21,400 nucleotides of DNA. Source: JBBIMP01 sp037444305. GTDB lineage: Bacteria > Acidobacteriota > UBA6911. The translations under genes were made by a program, and so were the position numbers. The stretch lies in assembly GCA_037444305.1 (NCBI GenBank), contig JBBIMP010000061.1, positions 1-21,400 of the forward strand. Direction: 5' to 3'. The notes below the pieces were generated by a model that made no database searches, was not told where the DNA came from, and was given only the letters and a program-made list of their open reading frames with translations. Below are positions 7,848 to 17,754 of this stretch, piece by piece. Within the stretch, counting starts at the first letter, position 1, and every line of letters starts with the position of its first letter.

Positions 7848-7944
7848 CAAGCCGCCCCTGGGCCGTTGAAGCCGAATCTGTCGCCGAAGCATTTCGGCTG
7901 CCCATTGGATCCCATCTCTGCTATGCTTTGATTCGTCCGAAAGG

Positions 7945-10148
7945 GTGATTCTCTCGCAAAAATCAAAGGCCATTATCTTGACCGGAATGTTTGTATTCCT
8001 CTTGGCCCTCTCGCTGAACTCCATGGGGCAGAGCCCCCCTCCGCCTGCGAGGTCCGTTGATTCCGGCGCCCTCGTCCTATTGGTCAGGGATCCGCAGGGC
8101 GCACCGGTGGTTGCGGCAAATGTGCAGGTCGCCGGCCGAATGGCCCAAACCAATGTGCAGGGCCGGGTGGAGCTTGCGCTGCCCCAGGGCCGCCACGCCA
8201 TGACGATAACGGCCGCCGGTTTCCAAGTCCTGACTTTGCCGGTAGACGTGACCGCCGTGGCCGAGACGTTGATCGAGGCGAACTTGCTGCCTCAGGTGTC
8301 CATCCAGGAGGAGATCATCGTCACTGCGGCGCGCAGCGACCGCCGCCTGGAGGATCTGCCGGTGCGCGTCGAGGTGGTGGACCGCGAGGAGATCGAGGAG
8401 AAGGCGCTGATGACCCCGGGCAGCATTGCCATGCTGTTGGGCGAGACCACCGGCCTGCGGGTACAGACCACCGCGCCCTCTATCGGGGCGGCTAACGTAC
8501 GAATCCAGGGCCTGCGCGGCCGCTACTCGCAGCTGTTGTCGGACGGCTTGCCGCTCTATGGACTGCAGGGCGACGCGCTGAGCCTGATGCAGGTTCCCCC
8601 CTTGGATGTGGAGCAGGTGGAGATCATCAAAGGCGCCGCCTCGGCGCTGTATGGGCCCTCGGCACTGGGGGGGTCATCAACCTGGTCTCCCGGCGGCCGT
8701 CTTTGAAAGAGCGGCAGGTGTTGGCCAATGTCAGCACACAGGAAGCGGCCGACCTGACATTCTGGATGATGGAGCCCCCGCGGGGCGACTGGGCCTTCAC
8801 CGTTTTGGGCGGACTTCATGGCCAGTCGCGACAGGATTTGGACGCGGACGGCTGGGCCGATATGCCCGGCTACAAGCGCGGTGTTCTACGTCCGCGTCTG
8901 TTCTGGGAGAACGGCAAGGGACGCACGCTGTTCACCACGCTGGGAGTGATGGCCGAAGACCGACGAGGGGGTACACTGGCCGGCGCCGCGGCTCCCGACG
9001 GCCGCCCTTTTGTGCAGTTTCTGGACACGCGGCGCGTAGATACCGGCAGCGTGCTGCGCATTCCGCTGGCTGGAAATCGACTCGTGACGCTTCGCGGCTC
9101 GCTCGCCTGGCGCTCCGAACGGCGCCTGCTGGGGGATTTCCTGGAGCGGGGCCGTCAGATCACGTGGTTCGGCGAGGCCGTACTGATGGGCAGCAGCGGA
9201 CGGCACAACTGGCTAGTAGGCGGTGCTTTGCAACAAGACGCATACGACGGGCGCGACCTGCCGGCCTTCGATTACCGCTTTACCACCCCCGGGCTGTTCT
9301 TACAGGATGAGATCGAGCTCGGCAATCTGAGCACACTGGGGATCAGCGCGCGTTTGGACCACCACAGCCGCTACGGCACCTTCGCCAGCCCTCGTCTGTC
9401 ACTGCTGCACAAACCGGCACCCGGTTGGAGGTTACGGCTATCGGCAGGCACAGGGTTCTTTGCTCCCACGCCCTTCACCGAGGAGACCATTGAGACAGGG
9501 CTGGCGAGATTGCGCATTCCCCTCCCCCTGGCCGCCGAACGGGCTCGAGGAGCCTCGATAGATGCCTCCTGGAGCCGGCGGTCTTTCGAGGTGGTGGCTA
9601 CCCTGTACGGCTCCCACGTTCGACATCCATCGCAGCACCGCACGGCCGCGGCCGGTGCCGTGGAGCTGGTCAACAGTAATGAACCGGTGCGCACCTGGGG
9701 CACAGAACTGCTCGGGCGCTACCGTCGGGAAGGTTTCGTGCTGATGGCCACGCACGGGTTTTCGCGCTCCACCGAGGGAAATCCAGAGGCGTTCGGTCGC
9801 CGGGAGGTGCCGTTGACACCCCGGAACTCGGCTAGCCTGATCGCCATTTGGGAGACTGAGGACTGGGGGCGCGTGGGCGTGGAAGTCTATTACACCGGCC
9901 GGCAGTGGCTGGAAGAAAATCCTTATCGCTCCCGCGGGAGAGGCTGCCTGATTTTCGGCACCCTGATCGAGAAGCGATTCGGCGCCGTGCGGGCATTCAT
10001 AAACTTTGAAAATCTGGGCAACGTCCGGCAGACGCGGTACGATCCTCTGGTGCGTCCGTCGAGGGCTGCCGATGGACGATGGACCGTCGACGCCTGGGCC
10101 CCCCTGGACGGCCGTGTCATCAACGGCGGTCTGCGCTTTCCCTTTTGA
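7945..10148 (+). pseudogene. TonB-dependent receptor with one-base frameshift in a G tract
   Basis: Two adjoining frames encode one receptor. The first (253 codons from GTG 7945) has a signal peptide (K-containing start, FVFLLALSL core), a carboxypeptidase-regulatory-like domain (40-115), a TonB-box-like EEIIVTAARS (122-131) and the plug domain (VEVVDREEIEE, VRIQGLRGRYSQLLSDGLPLYG, VEIIKGAASALYGPSALGG). It leaves frame at the seven-G run 8667-8673; with eight Gs it would read ALGGVINLVSRRP, the expected plug end, and continue without stop through a full barrel to the terminal aromatic (GLRFPF) before TGA at 10146-10148. Restored length is 734 residues. The plug resembles BtuB/FepA-like siderophore, cobalamin or metal receptors; the substrate is unknown. 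It may be decayed, phase variable, or intact with a sequencing error. ATG 7987 is an alternative start but leaves a poor signal peptide. Confidence 0.85.
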
Positions 10149-10408
10149 CGCCGGCTCGCGGCCCATCTCACCGTCGTCACCATCCGCAAGACGCTTCCGT
10201 GACAATCATCCCGTTTCCATCCGCATCCCCGCCACCTGAAGCTATCCTTAGACCACTCCTGGCAAGCGATTTGCTGCTGATCGCCGAACGTTGACCGGCC
10301 GCCTGGAATGCTTAATGCAAAGACGCGAGGACGCGAAGATTTCCGGAGGACTCAGGCTCCGCGCCCTAAATTCGGCCACCGTCACCGTATCTCTTTTCGC
10401 CGGGTGCG
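10149..10408. other. Convergent gap between receptor and amidase
   Basis: Both flanking genes end here. No gene or T-rich terminator hairpin was seen. The only notable content is the second copy of the dispersed repeat at 10305-10375, which ends 33 bases from the amidase stop codon. Confidence 0.5.
10305..10375 (+). repeat. Dispersed intergenic repeat, copy 2
   Basis: Same orientation as copy 1 at 7699-7770: GGAATGCTTAATGCAAAGAC at the start, AGGACGCGAAGAT and GGAGGACTCAGGCT inside, and TTCGG at the end. The right inverted arm is more degraded than in copy 1 (CCGCGCCCTAAA for TTGCGCCTTTGCG), so this looks like the older or less constrained copy. Confidence 0.72.
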
Positions 10409-12160
10409 CTAAAGGCTCGGGCGTTTCAGGTGGTGGTCGGTCCGGCTCTGGAACGCGTGCGCGAGCAACAGGATCTCCTCGTCCCCGAAGAGCTTCCCCG
10501 TGATGCGCAGGCTGGACGGCTGCCCCCGGCCGTCGAAGCCGTGCGGCAGGCAGACCTCCGGGTGACCGGTCAGGTTCGTCAGCGCCAGGTCGCTCCCCAG
10601 GAACAGGTCGATGTCCGAAAACACCGCGGCAAACTCCTCCATCATGCGGTAGCGGATGCGGTTGGCCTGGAGGTAGTCGACCGCCGGGACGAACCGGTGC
10701 ATGCGGAAGGTTCCCGGCCAACTGCTGCGCTCGGGCGGGCCGATCATCGACTCCATCCGGTCGCTCAGCGTCAGGCTGTCGAACGCGGCCGCGGACTCGG
10801 TGGATAGGATGAATCCAAGGTCGGCTGAGGGGAAACTGGGCAGCTCGACCGGCTTCAGCTGGATGCCCAGGCCGCGCAGCACCCCGAGAGCCTCATCGTT
10901 CAGCCGCTTCGTTTCCCGCGCCCGCTCCGCCCGCTGCGGATTTTCCGGATCTTCCCGGATCTCGGGCTCGAAGGTCGCCTTGAGGTAGCCCACGCGCAGC
11001 TTTTTCGGGTCGCCGCCCGAATCCCAGTTGAACGGCACGTCGATGACGGAGTTGTCCTTCCCGTCGGCACCGGTGATCGCGTGCAGGACCACGGCGCAAT
11101 CCTCGGCCGTGCGGCACATGGGACCGATCTTGTCCATTGTCCAGCTGAGCGCCATGGCGCCGTAGCGGCTGACCCGTCCGAACGTGGGCCGCATGCCCGT
11201 CGCGCCGCACCGGCTGGCCGGCGAAATGATCGAGCCGCGGGTCTCGGAGCCGATGGCAAAACCGACGAGTCCCGCGGCCACGGCCGAGGCGGGCCCGGCG
11301 GACGAACCGCTGGAGCCGACTTCCTGGTTTTTGGGATCCCAGGGGCTCTTGGTCTGGCCGCCGTACCAGCGGTCTCCCTGTGCCAGTGCGCCCAGCGTCA
11401 GCTTGGCGACCAACACCGCCCCCGCTTCGGTCAGCCGGGCATAAACCGTGGCGTCGGTGTCGATCACCTGGTCCTTGTAGGGAGAAGCTCCCCAGGTGGT
11501 CTTGTAGCCCTTGACCGCCAGCAGGTCCTTCGCGCCCCATGGGATTCCGTGAAGCGGGCCCCTGTATTTGCCGGCCGCGATCTCGCGATCCGCCTCCGCC
11601 GCCTGTTTCAGCGCCAGGTCTTCGGTCAGGGTGACCACGCAATGCAGGACCGGATCCTGCTCCTTCAGGCGGGCAAGATAGAGCTTTGTCAGCTCGGTGG
11701 AGGTCACCTGCCGCGTCCTCACGAGCTTAGCCAGGTGCGTCACCGGCAGGAAGGCCAGGTCTGCATCGGTGCGCGGCCGATGAATGTCCGCGTCGGTCAT
11801 CCGCAACGGTCTTTTTTCTGACGGCAGCTTGGTCCCCGGGAGGACGGGGTTGAAGACGAGCGCCAGCGGCAGGCTGTTGTCGATATTCATGCCGCGGAGG
11901 TTTTCATATCTGCGGATCAGGCTGTTTCTTCCATTGAGTCCCTCCACGATCCGCCGGCGGGCCTCCGCCGGGAGCTCGATGCCGGCGATCCGCTCGGCGG
12001 CCGCTACCATGTCCGCCGTGATCTCCCCGGCTTCCTGGGCCACGGCGGTCATGGCTCCGGGCATGAGGGTCGATCCCAGCCCCACGGCCGAGAAGTACCC
12101 GATGAACCGTCTTCGATTGAACTCCAGCCTGTCGCTCCCGCTGCCGGCGTGTGTGTCCAT
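10409..12160 (-). CDS. Tat-exported amidase-signature family enzyme
   Basis: A 583-residue protein. Residues 15-23, NRRRFIGYF, followed by a hydrophobic stretch to AVA, form a twin-arginine signal, so it is exported folded, probably to the periplasm. The amidase-signature core holds Lys211 (GIPWGAKDLL), cis-Ser286 (GSSGSSAGPASA) and nucleophile Ser310 (ETRGSIISPAS), with the normal 24-residue gap between the serines, and the downstream SRYGAMALSWTMDKIGPM. Family members hydrolyse many amides, from amino-acid amides to peptides and nitrile-derived amides; no substrate can be assigned. The ATG at 12158-12160 has AAGGG seven bases upstream. It lies 81 bases after tryptophanase on the same strand and is probably co-transcribed with it. 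GatA is excluded by the Tat signal and the absence of gatB/gatC. Confidence 0.93.
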   Translation of the reverse strand: MDTHAGSGSDRLEFNRRRFIGYFSAVGLGSTLMPGAMTAVAQEAGEITADMVAAAERIAGIELPAEARRRIVEGLNGRNSLIRRYENLRGMNIDNSLPLALVFNPVLPGTKLPSEKRPLRMTDADIHRPRTDADLAFLPVTHLAKLVRTRQVTSTELTKLYLARLKEQDPVLHCVVTLTEDLALKQAAEADREIAAGKYRGPLHGIPWGAKDLLAVKGYKTTWGASPYKDQVIDTDATVYARLTEAGAVLVAKLTLGALAQGDRWYGGQTKSPWDPKNQEVGSSGSSAGPASAVAAGLVGFAIGSETRGSIISPASRCGATGMRPTFGRVSRYGAMALSWTMDKIGPMCRTAEDCAVVLHAITGADGKDNSVIDVPFNWDSGGDPKKLRVGYLKATFEPEIREDPENPQRAERARETKRLNDEALGVLRGLGIQLKPVELPSFPSADLGFILSTESAAAFDSLTLSDRMESMIGPPERSSWPGTFRMHRFVPAVDYLQANRIRYRMMEEFAAVFSDIDLFLGSDLALTNLTGHPEVCLPHGFDGRGQPSSLRITGKLFGDEEILLLAHAFQSRTDHHLKRPSL

Positions 12161-12241
12161 CAGATTTCCCTTTCCTTTAAAAGCGTTGTACGGCTATGTA
12201 ACGAAAGATCTCGGCGGTGACGGGGCTCGAGGACTCGGACA

Positions 12242-13642
<1,401 letters not shown>

Positions 13643-13719
13643 GGCTCCTTCCCGCGCCGCGCCGCCCGCGTTCCGCGAGTGCGCGCCTCAGGGCCGCACG
13701 GCGGCGACCATGCCATAAG

Positions 13720-14709
13720 TTATGGGTCGAAGCTGCGGCAGAGAAACTGCAGCGTCTCCTTCAGGTGCGCCGCGACGAGCACCCACCCGTGGGGTTCTCC
13801 CGGGTGTTCTCTGAACAGGTGTTCCACGCCCGCCCGGGAAAGCGTCCTGCTGAGCTCCTTCACGCCCTCGTCCAGGCGGATGGTGCGATTGTATCGGTCC
13901 TCTGTACCGTAGTCAAAATAGATGCGGAGGCCCTCCATGCCGCCCCGCGCGGCCAGCAGCAGGGGATTGTCCCGGTCCCACAATTCCTGCCGGAGGGGGT
14001 CTCCGAAAATCGGTTTCAGCAGGGAGACGAAGAACTGGAAGAAGCGCGAGGACCGCATCGTCTCCGGGACATCGAGGGGATTTTTGCCGAGGAAGATGAT
14101 GGGCGAGTGGCCCGCCACGGCCGCATAGCGGCCCGGGTGCTTGAAGGCGATTTTGAGCGCGCCGAATCCCCCCATGGAAGTTCCCGCAATGGCGCGCTGG
14201 GTGCGGTCCTTCCGTGCCCGGTAGGTTTTTTCGGCATAGGCGACCAGCTCATCCACGACGAGGTCCTCGTAGCGCAGCGCGCCGTCATGGGTGTTGCAGT
14301 AGAAACTGTCCGCCCCGTCGGGGTGGAGCATGACGAACTCCGGCAACTCGCCCTCGAGGATCATCCCTTCGACCTTTTCGTGCAGGCTGCCGTAGCGCTC
14401 GGCCGTCCAGCTCGTCTCGTCGTTGTTGAGGCCGTGCAGGAAGTAGACCACCGGGTAGGTGCGGTCAGGCTCCCTTTCGAAGGAAGGCGGCAGGAAAACG
14501 CTGTAGCGTTCCGCGCGGCCCAGCGACTCGGAGGCAAACGATCCGAACCTGACCACGGAGCCCCCGGCCAGCCGCATGGGCGACAAGTCACCGCGGCGGC
14601 GCTCTTCGCCGCTCTGCACGGGCGCCGCCGGTTCTGCCGGCCGGGCCGGATTCGAGAGTAAGCCCATCGCCAGGATTGCCGCGGCCGCCGTCGCTCGCAT
14701 CGGTGTCAT
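13720..14709 (-). CDS. Secreted esterase, putative esterase (EstD/mycolyltransferase-like) family
   Basis: A 329-residue alpha/beta hydrolase. The open frame extends back to a TTG at 14733, but the ATG at 14707-14709 is preferred because GGAGG lies nine bases before it and it begins a clean signal peptide (MTPMRATAAAAILAMGLL, then a Pro/Ala-rich stretch). The fold signs are YPVVYFLHGLNNDETSW (85-101, oxyanion region), nucleophile Ser178 in IAGTSMGGFG, Asp271 in YGTEDRYN and His307 in GEPHGW. Relatives include esterase D, feruloyl or acetyl-xylan esterases and antigen 85-like acyltransferases; the substrate is open. It lies 77 bases upstream of tryptophanase on the same strand and may share a transcript. 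Confidence 0.9.
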   Translation of the reverse strand: MTPMRATAAAAILAMGLLSNPARPAEPAAPVQSGEERRRGDLSPMRLAGGSVVRFGSFASESLGRAERYSVFLPPSFEREPDRTYPVVYFLHGLNNDETSWTAERYGSLHEKVEGMILEGELPEFVMLHPDGADSFYCNTHDGALRYEDLVVDELVAYAEKTYRARKDRTQRAIAGTSMGGFGALKIAFKHPGRYAAVAGHSPIIFLGKNPLDVPETMRSSRFFQFFVSLLKPIFGDPLRQELWDRDNPLLLAARGGMEGLRIYFDYGTEDRYNRTIRLDEGVKELSRTLSRAGVEHLFREHPGEPHGWVLVAAHLKETLQFLCRSFDP

Positions 14710-14744
14710 TCTCCGTGTCCTCCATTCGTTCAAGCCCGGTCCGG

Positions 14745-14775
14745 CGGCGCCCCTCTCAGGATCCGGCGGGCGCCG
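14745..14775. repeat. GC-rich 8-bp dyad between hypothetical gene and esterase
   Basis: CGGCGCCC (14745-14752) pairs with GGGCGCCG (14768-14775) across 15 bases, 36 bases before the esterase start. It has no T run on either strand, so it could be a weak attenuator or chance in GC-rich DNA. Confidence 0.3.
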
Positions 14776-14885
14776 TCAGGCTCTCAGTTCGCGGGTGATG
14801 GCGTCGCCCTTTTTCGTCCCCTATTCCCCCGTTTCATCCGCGATTCCTCATCGTATATGCAGGAGCAGAGCCCGCTGCACCGGGA

Positions 14886-15197
14886 CTACTCCCCGCGTGC
14901 AAGATCTACGCGGATCCGGATTGCCGCCCCGGGCACTATGCCCTTCAGTCTTCCGGTCATCCCCCGCACGGTGTCCCGGACGATCACCGCGGCGAACCCG
15001 CGATTCTCGTCCAGGGAAACAGGGCGTCCATCCACCTGCAGGCTCACGGCATCTCCTTCCACCTCCAGGAGGATGCTCTCCGTGGGCGGCTCCACCCTGA
15101 GCGCTGCCACGATGCCGCGGCAGACGTTGCCAACGTAGGCATGGATGAAGCGGCCCAACTCCGGTGCGCAATCTCCGCAGACAATCCTCACCCGCAA
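14886..15197 (-). CDS. Small hypothetical protein with TTG start
   Basis: A 103-residue protein that I do not recognise. The case for a real gene is AAGGAG (complement of 15206-15211) exactly eight bases before the TTG start at 15195-15197, and a well-behaved alternation of hydrophobic and charged residues (ILLEVEGDAVSLQVDGRPVS; GAAIRIRVDL). Three cysteines lie near the N-terminus (Cys7, Cys10, Cys26), the first two as CGDC. There is no signal peptide or membrane segment. It stands 176 bases before the esterase on the same strand and divergent from the polysaccharide operon. Predicted secondary structure looks like mixed alpha/beta; no function is proposed. Confidence 0.62.
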   Translation of the reverse strand: MRVRIVCGDCAPELGRFIHAYVGNVCRGIVAALRVEPPTESILLEVEGDAVSLQVDGRPVSLDENRGFAAVIVRDTVRGMTGRLKGIVPGAAIRIRVDLARGE

Positions 15198-15478
15198 GGA
15201 AACTGCTCCTTCCTGATCGTTGGAAGTGCGGAGGTGAACTCACCAACCTCCCAAACCACCCGCCACAAAGGCGCCGAGTCACATGGAGCCCGGGCCGCTA
15301 GGCCGATTCGCTCCCCGAACTCAATTATTGATGGCCGCCGGAAAAACTTCAAAGGGAGAATCACGGCCTCTCCCTGACTGGACCGTGGTGCGATTGCGCG
15401 CCCGGTTCTTCTCTGCTAACATGAGCGGCCTCGTTTGACGATCTGTTCTCTTGATATCTGAATGATACGAGCGGATTT
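15198..15478. other. Divergent intergenic region
   Basis: This 281-base gap must hold promoters for the minus-strand group and the polysaccharide operon. TTGACG (15435-15440) looks like a -35 box for the operon, but possible -10 boxes (TGATAT 15452, TGATAC 15463) are at poor distances. A small dyad GGTGA-AC-TCACC (15233-15244) lies close to the minus-strand start. No gene is seen. Confidence 0.35.
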
Positions 15479-16438
15479 ATGGCGAAAATGGCGGTCACCG
15501 GCGGCGCCGGGTTCATAGGGTCCAACCTGGGGGAACACCTCCTGGCCCAGGGGCACGAGGTCCTGATCGTCGACAACCTGAGCACCGGGAGGGAGAGGAA
15601 CCTCCAGGGCTGGGCCGATCGCGACCCAGAGGGAGTCAGGATCCTGAGGACGGATATCAACGAAACCGGCATCCTCCGCGAAGCTTTTCGGGGAGCCCAA
15701 TACGTTTTTCACCAGGCTGCACTCCCCTCGGTTCCCCGCTCCATCGACGATCCGGCGGCCACCAACTTCTCCAACATCGACGGCACGCTCTCCGTCCTGC
15801 TTGCGGCGCGCGATGCGGGCGTACAGCGGGTGGTCGTGGCCTCCTCGTCGTCGATTTACGGCGACGACGAGGGCTTGCCGAAGGTGGAAACGCGCGTGGG
15901 GCGTCCGCTCTCACCGTACGCGTTGAGCAAGAAGGCGGACGAGGACTACTGCCGCCTCTTCCACGTGCTCTACGGACTGGAAACGGTCTGCCTGCGCTAC
16001 TTCAACGTGTTCGGCCCGCGGCAGGACCCCCGGTCGGAGTACGCCGCCGTTATCCCCCGCTTTGCGACCCGCCTGCTGGCCGGGCTGCCCCCCACCATCT
16101 ACGGGGACGGCGAACAAACCCGCGACTTCACCTACATCACGAATGTCATCGACGCCAACTGGGTGGCGGCAACGCACCCCGGCGCCGCCGGCGAGGTCTT
16201 CAACATCGGCTGCGGCACGCGGACGAGCCTCAACGAGCTGGCCGGCACGCTGAATGAGATCCTGGGCACCCGCATCGAACCGAATTACGAAGCTGCGCGA
16301 CCGGGGGATGTCCGCCACTCGGTCGCGGATGTAGGCAAGGCCCGCAGCCTGCTGGACTATTGCCCGCAGATCTCCCTGCGGGAAGGTCTCGAGAAAGTAC
16401 TGGCCTGGTATCGCACAAATCCGGAGGCAATCAGGTGA
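15479..16438 (+). CDS. wbpP: WbpP-like UDP-N-acetylhexosamine 4-epimerase (extended SDR)
   Basis: A 319-residue NAD-dependent extended short-chain dehydrogenase. It shows the Rossmann GGAGFIG (8-14), AASSSSIYG-type serine strand (121-128) and catalytic YALSK (147-151). Beyond the general fold, stretches HQAALPSVPRSIDDP, RQDPRSEYAAVIP and PGDVRHSVAD match what I recall of Pseudomonas WbpP and Salmonella TviC, which interconvert UDP-GlcNAc and UDP-GalNAc (or their uronic acids). It is first in a tight plus-strand operon; its stop overlaps the dehydrogenase start by four bases, supporting a joint role in UDP-HexNAcA supply. The ribosome site for ATG 15479 is weak, and ATG 15488 (third codon after) is a possible alternative. 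A GalE-like role on UDP-glucose is less likely but not excluded. Confidence 0.9.
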   Translation: MAKMAVTGGAGFIGSNLGEHLLAQGHEVLIVDNLSTGRERNLQGWADRDPEGVRILRTDINETGILREAFRGAQYVFHQAALPSVPRSIDDPAATNFSNIDGTLSVLLAARDAGVQRVVVASSSSIYGDDEGLPKVETRVGRPLSPYALSKKADEDYCRLFHVLYGLETVCLRYFNVFGPRQDPRSEYAAVIPRFATRLLAGLPPTIYGDGEQTRDFTYITNVIDANWVAATHPGAAGEVFNIGCGTRTSLNELAGTLNEILGTRIEPNYEAARPGDVRHSVADVGKARSLLDYCPQISLREGLEKVLAWYRTNPEAIR

Positions 16439-17727
16439 AGCTACTAGACAAGATCGACGATCGTTCTGCGAAAATCGGCGTCATAGGCCTCGGCTATGTG
16501 GGTCTCCCGCTGGCCGTGGAGTTCGGCAAGGCGGGATTCCAGGTGTTCGGCATCGATGTGGACCAGGGCCGGGTGGCCGAGGTCAACCGCGGCCGGTCCT
16601 ATATCCAGGACGTCGCCGGGGCGGAGCTGCGGCAACTCGTATCGGGCGGCAAGCTCTCGGCAACTACGGACTACCGCGTACTTGAAAAGATCGACGCGGT
16701 CAGTGTCTGCGTTCCCACACCGCTGCGCAAGACGCGCGACCCTGACATCCAGTATATCGCGGATGCGACGGAGAAGATCCGCCAGTGCCTGCACCCGCAG
16801 ATGCTCATCACCCTGGAAAGCACCACGTACCCGGGAACGACGGACGAGATCCTGCTTGCCGAATTCTCGAAGGCCGGCCTCGAGGTGGGCCAGGACTTCT
16901 TTCTCGCCTTCTCGCCCGAACGAATCGATCCCGGCAATCAGCACTTCAACACGCGGAACACGCCGAAGATCATAGGCGGCGTTACGCCCGCGTGCACCGA
17001 GTTGGCGAAACTGCTCTATGAGCAGGTCGTGGAAAAGGTCATCCCGGTGAGCTCCACGCGGAGCGCCGAGATGGTGAAGCTGCTGGAGAACACTTTCAGG
17101 GCGGTGAACATCGGCCTGGTGAACGAAACCGCCATCATCTGCGACAAGCTCGAGATCGACGTCTGGGAGGTGATCGAAGCGGCCGCCTCCAAGCCCTTCG
17201 GTTTCATGCCGTTTTATCCGGGCCCCGGCCTGGGCGGGCACTGCATCCCGATCGATCCGCTCTACCTGTCCTGGAAGCTGAAGCTCTTCAACTACAACGC
17301 CAGGTTCATCGAGCTCGCCAGCGAGGTGAACACGCACATGCCGGAGTGGGTCGCCACCCGCATCGCCCGGGCGCTGAACCGGCGCAAGAAGGCGGTGAAC
17401 GGCTCCCGCATCCTGGTGCTCGGCGTAGCCTACAAGCGCGACATCACCGACACGCGCGAATCCCCCGCGCTGGACATCATCAAGCTGCTGCAGGAGGAGG
17501 GAGCCGAGGTATCCTATTCGGATCCTCTGGTGCCCGAACTGAGCCTGGACCACTCGGCGCTCCGCTCGGTCGACCTGACCTCCGAAGCTCTGCGAGATTT
17601 CGATTGCGCCGTGGTGGTGACCGATCACAGCAGTTTCGACTACAGCCTGATCGCCAGGGAATCCCCCCTCGTGGTAGACTGCCGCAACGCCGTGAAGGGG
17701 AAGGCGCCGAACGTGGTCAAGCTTTAG
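16435..17727 (+). CDS. wbpA: WbpA-like UDP-N-acetyl-D-hexosamine 6-dehydrogenase
   Basis: A 430-residue member of the UDP-glucose/GDP-mannose dehydrogenase family, oxidising C6 of a UDP-HexNAc twice with NAD to a uronic acid. Visible features: NAD motif IGLGYVG (17-23), LESTTYPGTT (127-136), FSPERIDPGN (159-168), Lys215 in EMVKLLEN, catalytic Cys270 in GPGLGGHCIPIDP, and C-terminal GVAYKRDITDTRESPA. Motif details match WbpA-type UDP-GlcNAc dehydrogenases better than UDP-glucose dehydrogenases. The start chosen is GTG 16435, which overlaps the epimerase stop (GTGA) and has GGAGG seven bases upstream; the frame runs further back but only inside the epimerase gene. Together with the epimerase it would give UDP-GlcNAcA/GalNAcA for an acidic surface glycan. 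Confidence 0.92.
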   Translation: MKLLDKIDDRSAKIGVIGLGYVGLPLAVEFGKAGFQVFGIDVDQGRVAEVNRGRSYIQDVAGAELRQLVSGGKLSATTDYRVLEKIDAVSVCVPTPLRKTRDPDIQYIADATEKIRQCLHPQMLITLESTTYPGTTDEILLAEFSKAGLEVGQDFFLAFSPERIDPGNQHFNTRNTPKIIGGVTPACTELAKLLYEQVVEKVIPVSSTRSAEMVKLLENTFRAVNIGLVNETAIICDKLEIDVWEVIEAAASKPFGFMPFYPGPGLGGHCIPIDPLYLSWKLKLFNYNARFIELASEVNTHMPEWVATRIARALNRRKKAVNGSRILVLGVAYKRDITDTRESPALDIIKLLQEEGAEVSYSDPLVPELSLDHSALRSVDLTSEALRDFDCAVVVTDHSSFDYSLIARESPLVVDCRNAVKGKAPNVVKL

Positions 17728-17754
17728 CGAGCGATATCAGGCGCTGTCGGAACG

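Larger units (their letters stand above)
7472..7944. other. Intergenic region with dispersed repeat and possible structured leader
   Basis: No gene is visible. From left to right there is an 8-bp GC-rich dyad after the thioredoxin gene (7483-7490 with 7532-7539, long loop, no T run), a dispersed repeat (7699-7770), a strong hairpin (7794-7829) and a smaller one (7870-7899) before the receptor start. TGCTATGCT at 7919-7927 resembles an extended -10 element but lacks a clear -35, and it would leave hardly any leader. If transcription starts further upstream, the hairpins would be in the receptor's 5' untranslated region. Confidence 0.5.

Noticed and set aside
7771..7944. Cobalamin riboswitch before the receptor
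   Set aside because: No B12-box consensus or expected helix order was found; only unassigned hairpins remain.
15435..15468. Sigma-70 promoter for the polysaccharide operon
   Set aside because: A fair -35 (TTGACG) exists, but -10 candidates are at spacings of 11, 14 and 22 bases, so no reliable call is possible.
16444..17628. 394-codon minus-strand open frame
   Set aside because: Antisense shadow of the UDP-HexNAc dehydrogenase, whose motifs are complete.
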